From IMG/VR virus record IMGVR_UViG_3300046474_000148, positions 1 to 24,216 of that record: 24,216 bases of DNA; one strand, 5' to 3'. Below, piece after piece: positions 8,531 to 16,631 of the stretch. Position numbers and translations under genes: made by a program. The notes below the pieces were generated by a model that ran no database searches, was not told the origin of the DNA, and was given only the letters and a program-made list of their open reading frames with translations. Within the stretch, counting starts at the first letter, position 1. Each line of letters starts with the position of its first letter. Source of the stretch: a virus.

Positions 8531-8950
8531 ATGGCTGATCGTGTGGCATATACCCAGCCTCAGGTGGGTAACCAGGGCTTTGCCCGAACCATGAAGACGC
8601 TGGGCGGCCCTCTGGCTGTCCTCGCGGCTGATGCAGCAACCGGCAACACTGTGCAGGTCATGAAGGTGCCGAAGGGCTTTGTCGCGACGGGCGTCTATCT
8701 CGCCCTGACGGACATCGACACCAACGGCACCCCGACTGTCTCTGTCACGCTCGGTGACTCCGCCGACGATGACCGCTTCGTCACGGCATCTACCATCGGC
8801 CAGGCTGGCGGCTCGACCACCACGCTTGCAGCAACGGGCCTCTACTACGAATTCACGGCGGACACGGACATCGCCCTGAAGTTCGGCACGGGCTCGGCAA
8901 CGGCTGCCGCGGGTACGGTCACGACCTACCTCACCGGCTTCATGAAGTGA
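8531..8950 (+). CDS. Small beta-rich virion protein, possible head decoration
   Basis: This 139-residue protein has a strong AAGGAGAT ribosome binding site. It is rich in Thr, Gly and Ala with alternating hydrophobic residues (VFATGVYLALTDID-like segment at 50-65, PTVSVTLGDS, TTTLAATGLYYEFTADTDIALKF), which predicts a beta sandwich and no membrane segment. It sits directly after the capsid gene, where decoration proteins are commonly encoded. I see no family signature, so decoration is an inference; it could also be a minor capsid or fibre-base protein. Confidence 0.65.
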   Translation: MADRVAYTQPQVGNQGFARTMKTLGGPLAVLAADAATGNTVQVMKVPKGFVATGVYLALTDIDTNGTPTVSVTLGDSADDDRFVTASTIGQAGGSTTTLAATGLYYEFTADTDIALKFGTGSATAAAGTVTTYLTGFMK

Positions 8951-8962
8951 GGTGACCATCTG

Positions 8963-9304
8963 ATGACGAAGGTTACCTACAAGGCCCCGAAGGGCGATGA
9001 GCGTGTGGTCGAGATGCGCGGCTACACCTTCTTCGACGGCCAGCCGGTCGATATCGAAGATGAGGCTTTCCTTGAGAAGCTGCAAACCAACCAGCATTTC
9101 GAGGTTGCCGAAAGCAAGCCCAAGGCTCCCAAGCCAGAAAGCAAGCCCAAGGCTCCGGTCGAAGGCCTGAAGGCCGTTCACATCGCTGGCGGCCGGTTCA
9201 AGATCGTCGACGGCGACAAGACGGTCAAAGAAGGCCTCAACAAGGCAGAAGCAGACTCGTTCAACGCCATGTCCCCTGAGGACAAGGCTGCATTGAACGA
9301 CTGA
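8963..9304 (+). CDS. Small head-region protein with Lys/Pro repeat linker, unknown function
   Basis: This 113-residue protein has two parts. Residues 1-48 form a small domain (VTYKAPKGDERVVEMRGYTF, then DGQPVDIEDEAFLEKL). A linker follows with ESKPKAPKP repeated, encoded by two exact 20-base copies, and then a C-terminal domain (LKAVHIAGGRFKIVDGDKTV, then LNKAEADSFNAMSPEDKAAL). The layout of a short domain, linker and short domain resembles small head-completion or tail-adjacent proteins of tailed phages, but no family can be named. AGGTGA lies upstream of the ATG. It is co-oriented with and close to its neighbours, so it is probably a virion component or assembly factor. Confidence 0.6.
   Translation: MTKVTYKAPKGDERVVEMRGYTFFDGQPVDIEDEAFLEKLQTNQHFEVAESKPKAPKPESKPKAPVEGLKAVHIAGGRFKIVDGDKTVKEGLNKAEADSFNAMSPEDKAALND
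9110..9156 (+). repeat. 20-base direct repeat encoding the ESKPKAP linker
   Basis: An exact 20-base sequence beginning GAAAGCAAGCCC occurs at 9110-9129 and 9137-9156, one copy every 27 bases, so the reading frame is kept and the linker gains nine residues per copy. It could expand or contract by slippage or recombination. Confidence 0.85.
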
Positions 9305-9321
9305 AAACAGGAGTGGCGGTG

Positions 9322-9663
9322 ATGGCAACACGCACAGACTTGATTACCGCCACTCTCAAATTGCTTCAGGCCGACGGCGGTATAGGCCAGACGCCAGAGG
9401 CTGAGAACGTCGAGGACATCGACGCCATCATGAATGGCGTGCTCGACGAGATGAGCGAGATCGGCGCCTATTCTCCGGACGATTACACGACCTTCGAGGA
9501 CAAGTATATCGACCCGCTGGCCACGATCATCGCCTACACTGCAAACCCGTCTTATGGCGCAGCTCGAAGCGAAGACAGCCGATGGGCGGCGATTGCACGG
9601 CTTCGATCCATGAGGCCCTCGACATACGTCTCAGGCTCCACGCTTGCGGTGGACTATTATTAG
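9322..9663 (+). CDS. P22 gp4-like tail accessory/head-completion protein
   Basis: This 113-residue protein has a helical start (TRTDLITATLKLLQADGG), an acidic helix (EDIDAIMNGVLDEMSEIG) and a second half with FEDKYIDPLATIIAYTANPSYG ending in SRWAAIARLRSMRP. This matches the helical adaptor pattern of P22 gp4 (packaged DNA stabilisation), which attaches under the portal and seals DNA; the lengths are similar to gp4 relatives. The ATG at 9322 is chosen because AGGAG lies 8 bases upstream; a GTG at 9313 is part of that ribosome binding site. Its TAG overlaps the stop codon of the reverse-strand HNH gene. The gp10-like partner lies downstream beyond that gene, as in P22. Confidence 0.75.
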   Translation: MATRTDLITATLKLLQADGGIGQTPEAENVEDIDAIMNGVLDEMSEIGAYSPDDYTTFEDKYIDPLATIIAYTANPSYGAARSEDSRWAAIARLRSMRPSTYVSGSTLAVDYY

Positions 9664-10268
9664 GGCGCGAGCCACGACCAGCTTTCGCGGAGGTGAATGC
9701 TACAAATTGTACCGCGGCTCACGCCGAACTCCTTTGCCAGAGTGCGTTGCGGCCTGATGCCTTTAAGGCGCAGTATCTCTCGCACTTGAGGTTCTGTAAG
9801 TCTTGCCATCCATTGACGGCTACCGCGATGATGGGTGTCGTGTTCGACCATATCGCCTAGGTTCTCGGCATGCGTCTTCCAAGACAGGTGGCTAGGAGAG
9901 ACGCAGCCTTTATGCCCTTTGCCGCAAGAGTGGGCGGCTTCGTGCTCCGGTGACGGTGGGGATCCAATGGTGAGTTCGCAGACATACCGAGTGACCAGAA
10001 CCCGGTGGCCATCGACAGTAATCTTGCCATAACCATTCTTGTTTTTGCCGTAAGGCCAGATCAAGCACTCGTCGCCAGTGTGGTTTATTGCCACATCGTG
10101 GACAAAGGCTAGAAGGTCTGCATTTACCGCCTTCTTTGGCGCGAGTATGTCCAAGCCGAGGCGCTGCCTCTGGTAGTGCATGCCGCAAAGTCCAGCCGCT
10201 CCCGACGCGCTCCGGTGCGCATTGGCGTTGCAGCCGTTGAAAGAACATGAAATGAAATTCGCAGCCAT
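9660..10268 (-). CDS. HNH homing endonuclease, free-standing
   Basis: This 202-residue minus-strand protein would cut DNA at a specific site, promoting its own spread. The N-terminus is a zinc-finger-like segment with C8, C13, C28 and H31. The HNH core is AAHSCGKGHKGCVSPSHLSW, with H113, C115, C122 and H127, followed by KTHAENLGDM. The C-terminal part (residues 157-197, LTEPQVREILRLKG through EFGVSRGTICSIH) is a helix-turn-helix of the kind that helps homing endonucleases grip DNA. AGGAGG lies five bases upstream of the ATG. It runs against the virion genes and its TAA overlaps the gp4-like TAG by three bases. All key residues are present, so it is probably active. Confidence 0.9.
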   Translation of the reverse strand: MAANFISCSFNGCNANAHRSASGAAGLCGMHYQRQRLGLDILAPKKAVNADLLAFVHDVAINHTGDECLIWPYGKNKNGYGKITVDGHRVLVTRYVCELTIGSPPSPEHEAAHSCGKGHKGCVSPSHLSWKTHAENLGDMVEHDTHHRGSRQWMARLTEPQVREILRLKGIRPQRTLAKEFGVSRGTICSIHLRESWSWLAP

Positions 10269-10297
10269 GTTGACCTCCTGACAGGTTGGCTTGGTTA

Positions 10298-10332
10298 GAA
10301 CCCGTCGCAGCGCGCCAACGCTCGGCGGGTTC
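10298..10332. repeat. Inverted repeat between the HNH gene and the gp10-like gene
   Basis: GAACCCG (10298-10304) and CGGGTTC (10326-10332) form a 7-bp outer stem. Inside them AGCG (10309-10312) and CGCT (10319-10322) form a second stem with a 6-base loop. No T tract follows in either direction. It could be an RNA hairpin in the leader of the gp10-like gene, part of the HNH gene's upstream region, or a recognition site for that enzyme. Confidence 0.5.
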
Positions 10333-10368
10333 GCTGATTCTACTCGATAAAATCAGGAAGGGGAATGC

Positions 10369-11793
10369 ATGAGTGATATCATCTTCCCAACCAGCACGGC
10401 GCCTGGTGCGCGTCCCGGCGAAGGCTCCGGCCGTTTGATCAACGCGTATGCCGAGAAGCTAGACGGTGGCGCGCGCAACAGCTTTGCGAGGCGTAGGGTT
10501 CCCGGCCTGACCTCACTCGCGTCCACGGGCTTTGCTGGCTGCCGTGGCTTCCACTTTCACAACGGCACCCTGTACGTTGCCCAGGCTGGCAGGCTGCTGA
10601 AGATCGCCAAATCAGGCGCGATCTATCTGGTGACCAACCTCGGGTCACTGCCGGGTACTGGGAGAGTTACCTTTGCCCGCAATAACAAGGCACCGGTGCC
10701 GGATATCCTCTGCACGACAGAGAACGACACCTACGTCATCAGCAGCACCCTGGCGCCGGCAAGCCTTGGCGACGGTGATCTGCCGCAGGCGGTGACGATT
10801 GACTTCATCGATGGCTACTTTGTGTGGGCCATTCGTGACGGGCGGGTGTTCTTCTCCGGCATCAACGACAAGACCGTCTCGGCTCTCGATTTTGGCAAGG
10901 CAGAAAGCCATACGGGCGGCATCTATCGTGCTGTGGCCTTTGGCGAGATGCTGCTCCTCTGTGGGCCTAACGCAATCGAGTTCTGGCAGAACGCGGGCAA
11001 TGCAACGGGTTCGCCATTCTCAAGGTCCGCTGTCGTTGCGCGCGGTATCGCCGGCCCATTCGCCATTGCCGGGAATGAATACGGCTTCTCTGCCCTAATC
11101 TTCGTCGGCGATGACAACGCGGTCTATCAGCTCGATGGTGGTTACCAACCTACCAAGATTTCCGGTCCTGATCTCGATCGCCTGATTGCAGCGACAACGG
11201 ACAAGACGAAGCTCGATGTCACTGTAGCGGTGACAGAGGGCCATCAGTGGGCGACGGTCTCCGGGCCAAACTTCTCCTGGACCTACGAACTCGGAACCGG
11301 CTTCTGGCATGAGCGCAAGAGCTACCTCGACGATCACTGGCGCGGTGTGTGTTCTACACAGGCCTTCGACGGCTGGGTGATTGGCGATCGGGGAACGGAC
11401 TCGGTCTGGATGCTCAACCCAAACGAACAGAGCGAGGGCGGTCATCCGCTGGTCATGCGCATCGAATCCTTGCCGGTCTCGAACTTCCCGAACCGTGTGG
11501 CGGTCTCACGTGCTGACTTCGACATGATCGTCGGGCAGGGCATCCCGCAGGGCCAGCAGCCAATCCAGAGCAATCCCGTCTGCCTGGTCTCATGGTCTGA
11601 CGATGGCGGCAACCGCTTCGGAACGCCTCTCAAGCGCTCGCTTGGTGAACTGGCGAAGCACAAGACGCCTGTAACGATCAACCGGGCAGGCATGAGCAGC
11701 CGGTATGGGCGAGTGTGGCGGATTGATATCTCTGATCCGGTCTACGCCTCTGTATTGGGCGGCACGATGGATGCTGCGGCGAGGGTGAACTGA
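10369..11793 (+). CDS. P22 gp10-like packaged DNA stabilisation protein
   Basis: This 474-residue protein matches the Phage_stabilise family (P22 gp10, 472 residues) in length and N-terminal pattern. PGARPGEGSGRLINAYAEKL and RRVPGLTSLASTGFAGCRGF are followed by repeated beta strands (GTLYVAQAGRLLKI; DIDFIDGYFVWAI-like segment near 145; FNRFFGSGIND-like segment near 163; VVARGIAGPFAIAGNEYGF; WTYELGTGFWHERKSY). Gp10 forms a ring below gp4 in the tail hub and keeps DNA inside. AGGAAGGGGA precedes the ATG. It is separated from the gp4-like gene only by the reverse-strand HNH gene. Its stop overlaps the next ATG. No truncation is evident. Confidence 0.9.
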   Translation: MSDIIFPTSTAPGARPGEGSGRLINAYAEKLDGGARNSFARRRVPGLTSLASTGFAGCRGFHFHNGTLYVAQAGRLLKIAKSGAIYLVTNLGSLPGTGRVTFARNNKAPVPDILCTTENDTYVISSTLAPASLGDGDLPQAVTIDFIDGYFVWAIRDGRVFFSGINDKTVSALDFGKAESHTGGIYRAVAFGEMLLLCGPNAIEFWQNAGNATGSPFSRSAVVARGIAGPFAIAGNEYGFSALIFVGDDNAVYQLDGGYQPTKISGPDLDRLIAATTDKTKLDVTVAVTEGHQWATVSGPNFSWTYELGTGFWHERKSYLDDHWRGVCSTQAFDGWVIGDRGTDSVWMLNPNEQSEGGHPLVMRIESLPVSNFPNRVAVSRADFDMIVGQGIPQGQQPIQSNPVCLVSWSDDGGNRFGTPLKRSLGELAKHKTPVTINRAGMSSRYGRVWRIDISDPVYASVLGGTMDAAARVN

Positions 11794-11951
11794 TGGCCAG
11801 CGCGATTGCTCCACTGTCTCCGCTCCCGCCTTCCGGTCAACGGGTTCTTGAGGTCAACGGCACCATGAACCGGGACTGGTATCTCTATCTTCAACGCCTC
11901 GACCAGCATATCCGCGAGGTCGAGAAGCGCCTAACGGCCGGAGGGTTATAA
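11793..11951 (+). CDS. 52-residue protein between tail-hub and ejection genes
   Basis: This short gene starts on the gp10-like stop (TGATG) and ends with TAA directly abutting the next ATG, so it fits exactly between two coding regions. The protein has a Pro/Ser-rich start (SAIAPLSPLPPSGQRVL) and a helical end (MNRDWYLYLQRLDQHIREVE). The 'NRDWYLYLQRL' pattern resembles short phage proteins found beside tail or ejection genes. I do not know its function. Perfect packing and coupled starts argue that it is translated. Confidence 0.75.
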   Translation: MASAIAPLSPLPPSGQRVLEVNGTMNRDWYLYLQRLDQHIREVEKRLTAGGL

Positions 11952-12641
11952 ATGGGCTTCCTCGGAGCGCTGACGGGCAGCGATGTCGGCAAGGCGACGA
12001 AAGCCGCCGCCAATCAGAACAAGGGTCTGATCACCGGCTTCCAGACCACCGGCAACAACATCATCAATACCGGTGAGCAGAAGTCCGGAGCGGCGCTGGA
12101 TAGCGCCATCGGCGCTTATGCTCCTTGGGTGGCCAGTGGCACGGATGCAAATAGCCTCTATGGCGATGCTATCGGCCTGAACGGTGCCGAGGGTAATGCC
12201 CGAGCTACGGGAGCCTTCCAGACGGGACCAGGCTATCAGTTCGCGCTCGACCAAGGACTGCAGGCGGCAGAGCGAGGGGCTTCTGCTGGCGGCATGCTCG
12301 GCTCTGGAAACCTGCTTACAGAACTCACCAAATTCGGCCAAGGGACCGCTAACCAGGAGTTTGGCTCATGGCTCGATCGGCTCAATGGCGTTTCTGGTCA
12401 AGGCCTATCCGCCGCTGGTGGTCAAGCCCAAGGCTATGGCGCAAAGGCCGATCTGTACCAAGGAACCGCCGGTGACCGGCTCGGGCTGGAAAGCGGTGTC
12501 GTTCAGGGCCTCGAAGGCGTCAACAATCAGATCGCGCAGGCCAAGGAAGCCCAGACATCCGCTAAGGGCGGGTTCCTCGGCGGTCTGCTCAAGGGCGGTA
12601 TCGGCATAGCTGCCAAGGCGGCTTCGGGAGGTCTGTTCTAA
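11952..12641 (+). CDS. DNA ejection protein, P22 gp7-like position
   Basis: This 229-residue protein (P22 gp7 is also 229 residues) is Gly/Ala/Gln-rich. It has a helical middle, residues 80-145, with GPGYQFALDQGLQAAERGAS and GSGNLLTELTKFGQGTANQE, the pattern of 'DNA transfer protein p32'-type virion proteins. The C-terminus (KGGFLGGLLKGGIGIAAKAA) is a glycine-rich hydrophobic helix that could insert into a membrane. Such proteins leave the capsid with the DNA and help form a channel across the cell envelope. It begins immediately after the 52-residue gene and its stop overlaps the next ATG, making an ejection-protein operon with the two genes downstream. Confidence 0.8.
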   Translation: MGFLGALTGSDVGKATKAAANQNKGLITGFQTTGNNIINTGEQKSGAALDSAIGAYAPWVASGTDANSLYGDAIGLNGAEGNARATGAFQTGPGYQFALDQGLQAAERGASAGGMLGSGNLLTELTKFGQGTANQEFGSWLDRLNGVSGQGLSAAGGQAQGYGAKADLYQGTAGDRLGLESGVVQGLEGVNNQIAQAKEAQTSAKGGFLGGLLKGGIGIAAKAASGGLF

Positions 12642-14602
12642 TGGCTCAAATCGCAAGCCTGCTTCCCCAGAGTGTCAGCATTCCTCGGCCGGACAACTCC
12701 TGGCTGGATGGGATCGCCGAATCTCTCGGTGGGCTGACACAGGAGCTCGGCGCTCGCAAGTCCTTCAACGCTCTTGCCGATCGCATCGGTGGCGCTCCCG
12801 CAGCCGCAGCGCCTCAGCAGGGCGGTTTTCTGTCCCGGCTGACTGGTGGAGCCCCGCAGGTTGCAAACGCGCCTATGACGGCTCCTGTGGGGCCTGTTGA
12901 TCGCGGCCCGGCACAGGGCAGCACCTACGCCCCGTTCATCGACACGATCAAGACGAAGGTCACCAACCCGTATGGTCTGGCAGCCGTCGCCGCTACCGGC
13001 CGCGCTGAGAGTGGCTGGAGCCCTGTGAACGCTGCTCGCTCTTGGTCTGATCCAAGCCAGTCCGGACAAGCGGGCACGGCCGGCGGCATTCTGTCGTGGC
13101 GTGCCGAGCGCCTGCAGAACCTGCAGAACTATGCCCGATCCAAGGGCGAGGAAGGCAACGGTTCTCCCTCAACACAGGCCGAATTCTTCCTCTCCGAAGA
13201 TCCGGGGCTCATCGATCGGCTGAACGCTGCCAAGTCGCCGCAGGAAGCACAGCAGGTCATGAACAACGCGTGGAAGTTCGCAGGCTATGACCAACCCGGT
13301 GGAGAGACCGCTCGACGGATGGCGCTTGCCCAGAACTACTATGCGCAGGATTTCCGAGACGGGCAGGGCGCTCCTGCCGCTGCTCCGGCTGCCGCTCCCG
13401 CTCGTGTCGCCTCCAACCTTGTGGCAAGCCTCGATCCGTCGGCCGGCATCCCTATGCCTGGTGCTACAGGCCAGATGCGCGCCTCCGATCCCGCCCAGCC
13501 TATGCCAGTCGCCACGCCTGCTGTTGCCGCTGCTCCACAGCCGTCTGCGGCCGCCGCGCTTGCACAGCCTCCTGTGGGCGCTCCTGTGCCTGCTCAGGTG
13601 GCGGACTCCGGCAGCAACATCATCGCTCCCGGTGTGACGCCTGTTACTCGCGGGTCCGTCGATCCATCGCTTATCCAGTTCATGCTTCGCGATCCTAACC
13701 TTCGCGAGACAGGACTCCAGCTTTGGGCGGCGAACGTGAAGGGGCAAGCCCCTACGGAACCTTGGCAGTTCGTCAATCTGCCTGATGGCACGCTTGCACG
13801 AGCGAACCAGCAGACCGGGCAGGTGGAACGACTGGGTACCTTCGCGAAGCCGCAAGACCCGATCAAGGTCGGGGACGGCGACACTCTTCTCGATCCGGTC
13901 ACCAAGCAGCCAATCTTTACCGGCAAGCCGAAAAGCACTGCCGGGCAGCAAGATTACGAATATGCCATGAAGCAGTTGCGAGAACGCGGTGTTCCCGAAG
14001 ATAAACTGCCGACGTTTCAGGAGTTCTCGAAGCCAAAATCGCGTGGGATCACCTTTCGGGATGCCAATGGCACAGAAATCCAAATCGGTGGGGATACAGA
14101 CGGGGCGGCTTATAGCGGCACGTCACTTCCTGCAGAGGTTGGGGCTCGGATAGGGCTGGGCGACAACTTCATCAAGAACGACTACCCTGAAGTGATTAAA
14201 ATGATCAAAAACGGGGATGCAACCGGCCCAATTGACTATGCTCAAGGCATATTCGGCAGAGGCAATAGCGGTATTGTGCAGCGTCGTATGGCAAGTGGGG
14301 CTGATGCACTTAGGCGCGGACTGACTGGCGCAGGGATGTCGGTTACTGAAAGTGAGGAATACGCACGGCGATATCTTCCTCAACCCACCGATGATGCTGA
14401 AACTCTCCTACGCAAGGCCGAGGGCCTCAAGGATGACCTAGAGTCCGTAACATCCGGAGCCATCAAGGGCAAAGCCGGCGACGTTGGCGGGTTTATGAAC
14501 AAGAAGCAGCCAGAAGCACCGAAGGCTGGACAGATCGAAGACGGGTACCGTTTTAAGGGTGGCGACCCGGCAGATCCTAAAAGCTGGGAAAAGGCAAACT
14601 GA
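12641..14602 (+). CDS. Ejection protein with embedded lysozyme-like domain
   Basis: This 653-residue protein occupies the P22 gp20 position. Residues about 98-240 resemble the phage tail lysozyme fold: GLAAVAATGRAESGW puts a probable catalytic glutamate at E123. TAGGILSWRAERLQNLQNYA is where such enzymes carry 'GIAQW...R', and a helical part follows (AQQVMNNAWKFAGYDQPGG). An Ala/Pro-rich linker runs to about 345, followed by helical segments and a charged C-terminus. A virion lysozyme would open peptidoglycan during DNA entry. The region encoding residues 475-600 looks less GC-rich than its surroundings, suggesting an exchanged domain. It is coupled by overlap to both neighbours. The lysozyme call is by motif only and needs a profile check. 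Confidence 0.75.
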   Translation: MAQIASLLPQSVSIPRPDNSWLDGIAESLGGLTQELGARKSFNALADRIGGAPAAAAPQQGGFLSRLTGGAPQVANAPMTAPVGPVDRGPAQGSTYAPFIDTIKTKVTNPYGLAAVAATGRAESGWSPVNAARSWSDPSQSGQAGTAGGILSWRAERLQNLQNYARSKGEEGNGSPSTQAEFFLSEDPGLIDRLNAAKSPQEAQQVMNNAWKFAGYDQPGGETARRMALAQNYYAQDFRDGQGAPAAAPAAAPARVASNLVASLDPSAGIPMPGATGQMRASDPAQPMPVATPAVAAAPQPSAAAALAQPPVGAPVPAQVADSGSNIIAPGVTPVTRGSVDPSLIQFMLRDPNLRETGLQLWAANVKGQAPTEPWQFVNLPDGTLARANQQTGQVERLGTFAKPQDPIKVGDGDTLLDPVTKQPIFTGKPKSTAGQQDYEYAMKQLRERGVPEDKLPTFQEFSKPKSRGITFRDANGTEIQIGGDTDGAAYSGTSLPAEVGARIGLGDNFIKNDYPEVIKMIKNGDATGPIDYAQGIFGRGNSGIVQRRMASGADALRRGLTGAGMSVTESEEYARRYLPQPTDDAETLLRKAEGLKDDLESVTSGAIKGKAGDVGGFMNKKQPEAPKAGQIEDGYRFKGGDPADPKSWEKAN

Positions 14603-16455
14603 TGGCTGGACCATGGGAAAAGTACGCAGCGCCTCAGGCGAGCGCACCAGCTGCGTCGGCAGGTCCTTGGGCAAAGTATGCCAAGCCGCAGGAGCAACCG
14701 GCATCCACGCCATCGCCTCAGGCTGTTAATCCTGCCGCTGCGTCCACTTCTGAACCTGCACAAAGCCAAGCCTATCAGGGCAAGATCCTCCCTATCAGCC
14801 GCGATGCAGAAGGCAACGTCAGCTTTGACAGCAACGCGGGTCTGCTCGGAGCGGTAAAGCGCGCGATTACACTCCCCGGCGATGTATTGGCTGGGGAGGT
14901 CGATCCGACGAGCGATGAAGGCATAGGCCGCGCTGTCGAGTTCGGCAGTGTCTTCCTGCCCGCGTCTCCGGCTGCCGGCACTGGGAAGGCAATAACGGCC
15001 ATAGCAGCCGAACGGGCTGGGCCGAAAGTCAGCCAGGGCATGGAAGCGGCAGCGGCCGCTAATCGCCTCGGTGTTGACCTTCCTCGGGCTGTTGCGAGCG
15101 ATTCCGCAGCCGTCCAGCAGACCGGCAAGGTTCTCACCAACGTTCCGCTCGGTGGCACGCCTCTTCGCACGGCGTCCAAGCAGGCTATCGACCAGATCGG
15201 ACAAGCCGCCACCCGTACGCAGGAAGGCTTTGGCCCCGGCAATGTCGCCAATGCCGGCGCGGCCGCTCGTCAGGGTATCTCTGAATTTGCCCGCAAGACG
15301 CTACCAGGGCGCGTCAAGGAGGCTTATGACGGCGTAGACGCTCTCATCACCCAGAACGTGACAACGCCTCTCAGCGAGACAGCCAAGGTCGCTACGGACA
15401 TAGCGGCACGTAGGACCAATGCCAGCCTGCCGGAAAGCGGGGCTGTCGGTCTCGTGCGGAGAGCTCTCGATCAGAAGGACGGCCTGAACTATCAGGGTAT
15501 CAAGGATCTCCGCACCAACATCGGGGAACTCCTCGAAAACCCGCAGAAGCTCACCGCTTCGGGCTTCTCCGAAGGTGAACTGAAGCGCATCTATAGCGGT
15601 CTGACCAACGACCTTAAGGCGGCTGTGGCTCGCTCTGGTGGTGAGAAGGCGTCTGCTGCATTCGAGGAAGCCAACAAGCTTGCGGCCAAGACGGCACGCG
15701 AGCGGGAAGGCCTGCAGAAGGTTCTCGGCAATGACGCATCGGACGAGCGCATCTTCGATCGCATCACTTCCATGGCAAACTCCAACTCACGCGGCGATCG
15801 TGTGGCTATGGCTCGTGTCCGTGGCGCTGTCAGCGATGAGACATGGAATGATCTTGCCTCTGGCGTGATCTCCAAGCTTGGCCGCGATCCTGATGGCAAC
15901 TTCTCGCCTGATCGGTTTGTCACCGGATGGGGCAAGCTCTCCCCTGAGGGCAAGTCTCAGCTATTCGGCGGCAAGAAGGATCTATCTTCTGCGCTCGACG
16001 ACATCGCGACAGTCTCGCGGCAGTTCAAGACGCTGAACCAGTATGCCAACCCGTCGGGAACAGCTCAGAACGCGGCCGGTATCGGATATCTTGGGGGCGT
16101 CTTCTTGGACCCAACGTCCGTGGTTGGCTCTGTGGTTGGGGCGAGGGTGCTTTCCTCGATCATGGCGAAGCCTACGAGCGCGAGAGCCCTATCGGCCTAT
16201 ACCAAGGCCTACCAGCGGCAGGCCGTCGCTCCTACGGCGCAATCAACGCAGGCTCTGGCCAACACGTCTCGCGCCCTGGCGGCATTTATCGGCCATGAAA
16301 CCGGCAATCCGGCGATATCCCAGCAGGTATTGCCCGCGATTTCTGGGGTCCGCCAGATGCCAGCAGATCAAGGGGGCGAAAACAATGGGCAGCCAGAAGG
16401 TCAGAATGAAGGTGAAGGCCAGCAGCTTCGCGTGCTGATGCCGAACGAGACCTGA
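14602..16455 (+). CDS. Large ejection/internal virion protein, P22 gp16-like position
   Basis: This 617-residue protein (P22 gp16 is 609) is last of three coupled ejection genes. It begins with two copies of GPWxKYAxPQ (residues 3-12 and 21-30), a pattern I recall in phage internal virion proteins, then an Ala/Pro linker. The middle is long, helical and Ala/Lys-rich (LNYQGIKDLRTNIGELLENP, then ELKRIYSGLTNDLKAAVARS). Around residues 490-530 is a Gly/Val-rich hydrophobic stretch (GIGYLGGVFLDPTSVVGSVV) that may contact membrane. The C-terminus is acidic and Gln/Asn-rich. No catalytic motif is recognised. By analogy it would be released into the cell with the DNA. Assignment rests on position, size and composition. 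Confidence 0.75.
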   Translation: MAGPWEKYAAPQASAPAASAGPWAKYAKPQEQPASTPSPQAVNPAAASTSEPAQSQAYQGKILPISRDAEGNVSFDSNAGLLGAVKRAITLPGDVLAGEVDPTSDEGIGRAVEFGSVFLPASPAAGTGKAITAIAAERAGPKVSQGMEAAAAANRLGVDLPRAVASDSAAVQQTGKVLTNVPLGGTPLRTASKQAIDQIGQAATRTQEGFGPGNVANAGAAARQGISEFARKTLPGRVKEAYDGVDALITQNVTTPLSETAKVATDIAARRTNASLPESGAVGLVRRALDQKDGLNYQGIKDLRTNIGELLENPQKLTASGFSEGELKRIYSGLTNDLKAAVARSGGEKASAAFEEANKLAAKTAREREGLQKVLGNDASDERIFDRITSMANSNSRGDRVAMARVRGAVSDETWNDLASGVISKLGRDPDGNFSPDRFVTGWGKLSPEGKSQLFGGKKDLSSALDDIATVSRQFKTLNQYANPSGTAQNAAGIGYLGGVFLDPTSVVGSVVGARVLSSIMAKPTSARALSAYTKAYQRQAVAPTAQSTQALANTSRALAAFIGHETGNPAISQQVLPAISGVRQMPADQGGENNGQPEGQNEGEGQQLRVLMPNET

Positions 16456-16457
16456 CA

Positions 16458-16631
16458 TCATTTCGAGTTCTTGTTTTCAAGCGCCTTCACACGTTCCTCT
16501 AAACGCATGAGGGCGACGGTAACGGTCGCGGCGACAAACGCAGCCGCCAATGCGGCTCCAACGTTGCTGGCGAGAAGCCAGGTCATACCACCAAAAAAGA
16601 GAGCAATGGCGAACGGGGCAAGATCTTTCAT
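16458..16631 (-). CDS. Reverse-strand mini membrane protein, unknown role
   Basis: This minus-strand gene fills the gap between the last ejection gene and the first fibre gene. It encodes 57 residues: MKDLAPFAIALFFGGMTWLL, then ASNVGAALAAAFVAATVTVALM, which is one long or two short membrane helices. It ends in a charged helix (RLEERVKALENKNSK) able to form a coiled coil. A GTG three codons upstream (16640) is an alternative start; neither has a strong ribosome binding site, which lowers confidence. The stop is two bases from the convergent ejection gene's stop. Possible roles are a holin-like protein, a superinfection-exclusion factor or a membrane anchor; the sequence does not decide. Confidence 0.5.
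   Translation of the reverse strand: MKDLAPFAIALFFGGMTWLLASNVGAALAAAFVAATVTVALMRLEERVKALENKNSK

Noticed and set aside
7599-8639. Long minus-strand open frame across the capsid gene
   Set aside because: It is a shadow of GC-rich coding sequence, crosses a terminator and a second gene, and has no protein-family pattern.
13169-14083. Long minus-strand open frame across the lysozyme-containing ejection gene
   Set aside because: Low-complexity Arg/Ser/Leu composition typical of antisense frames; the plus-strand frame is clearly coding.
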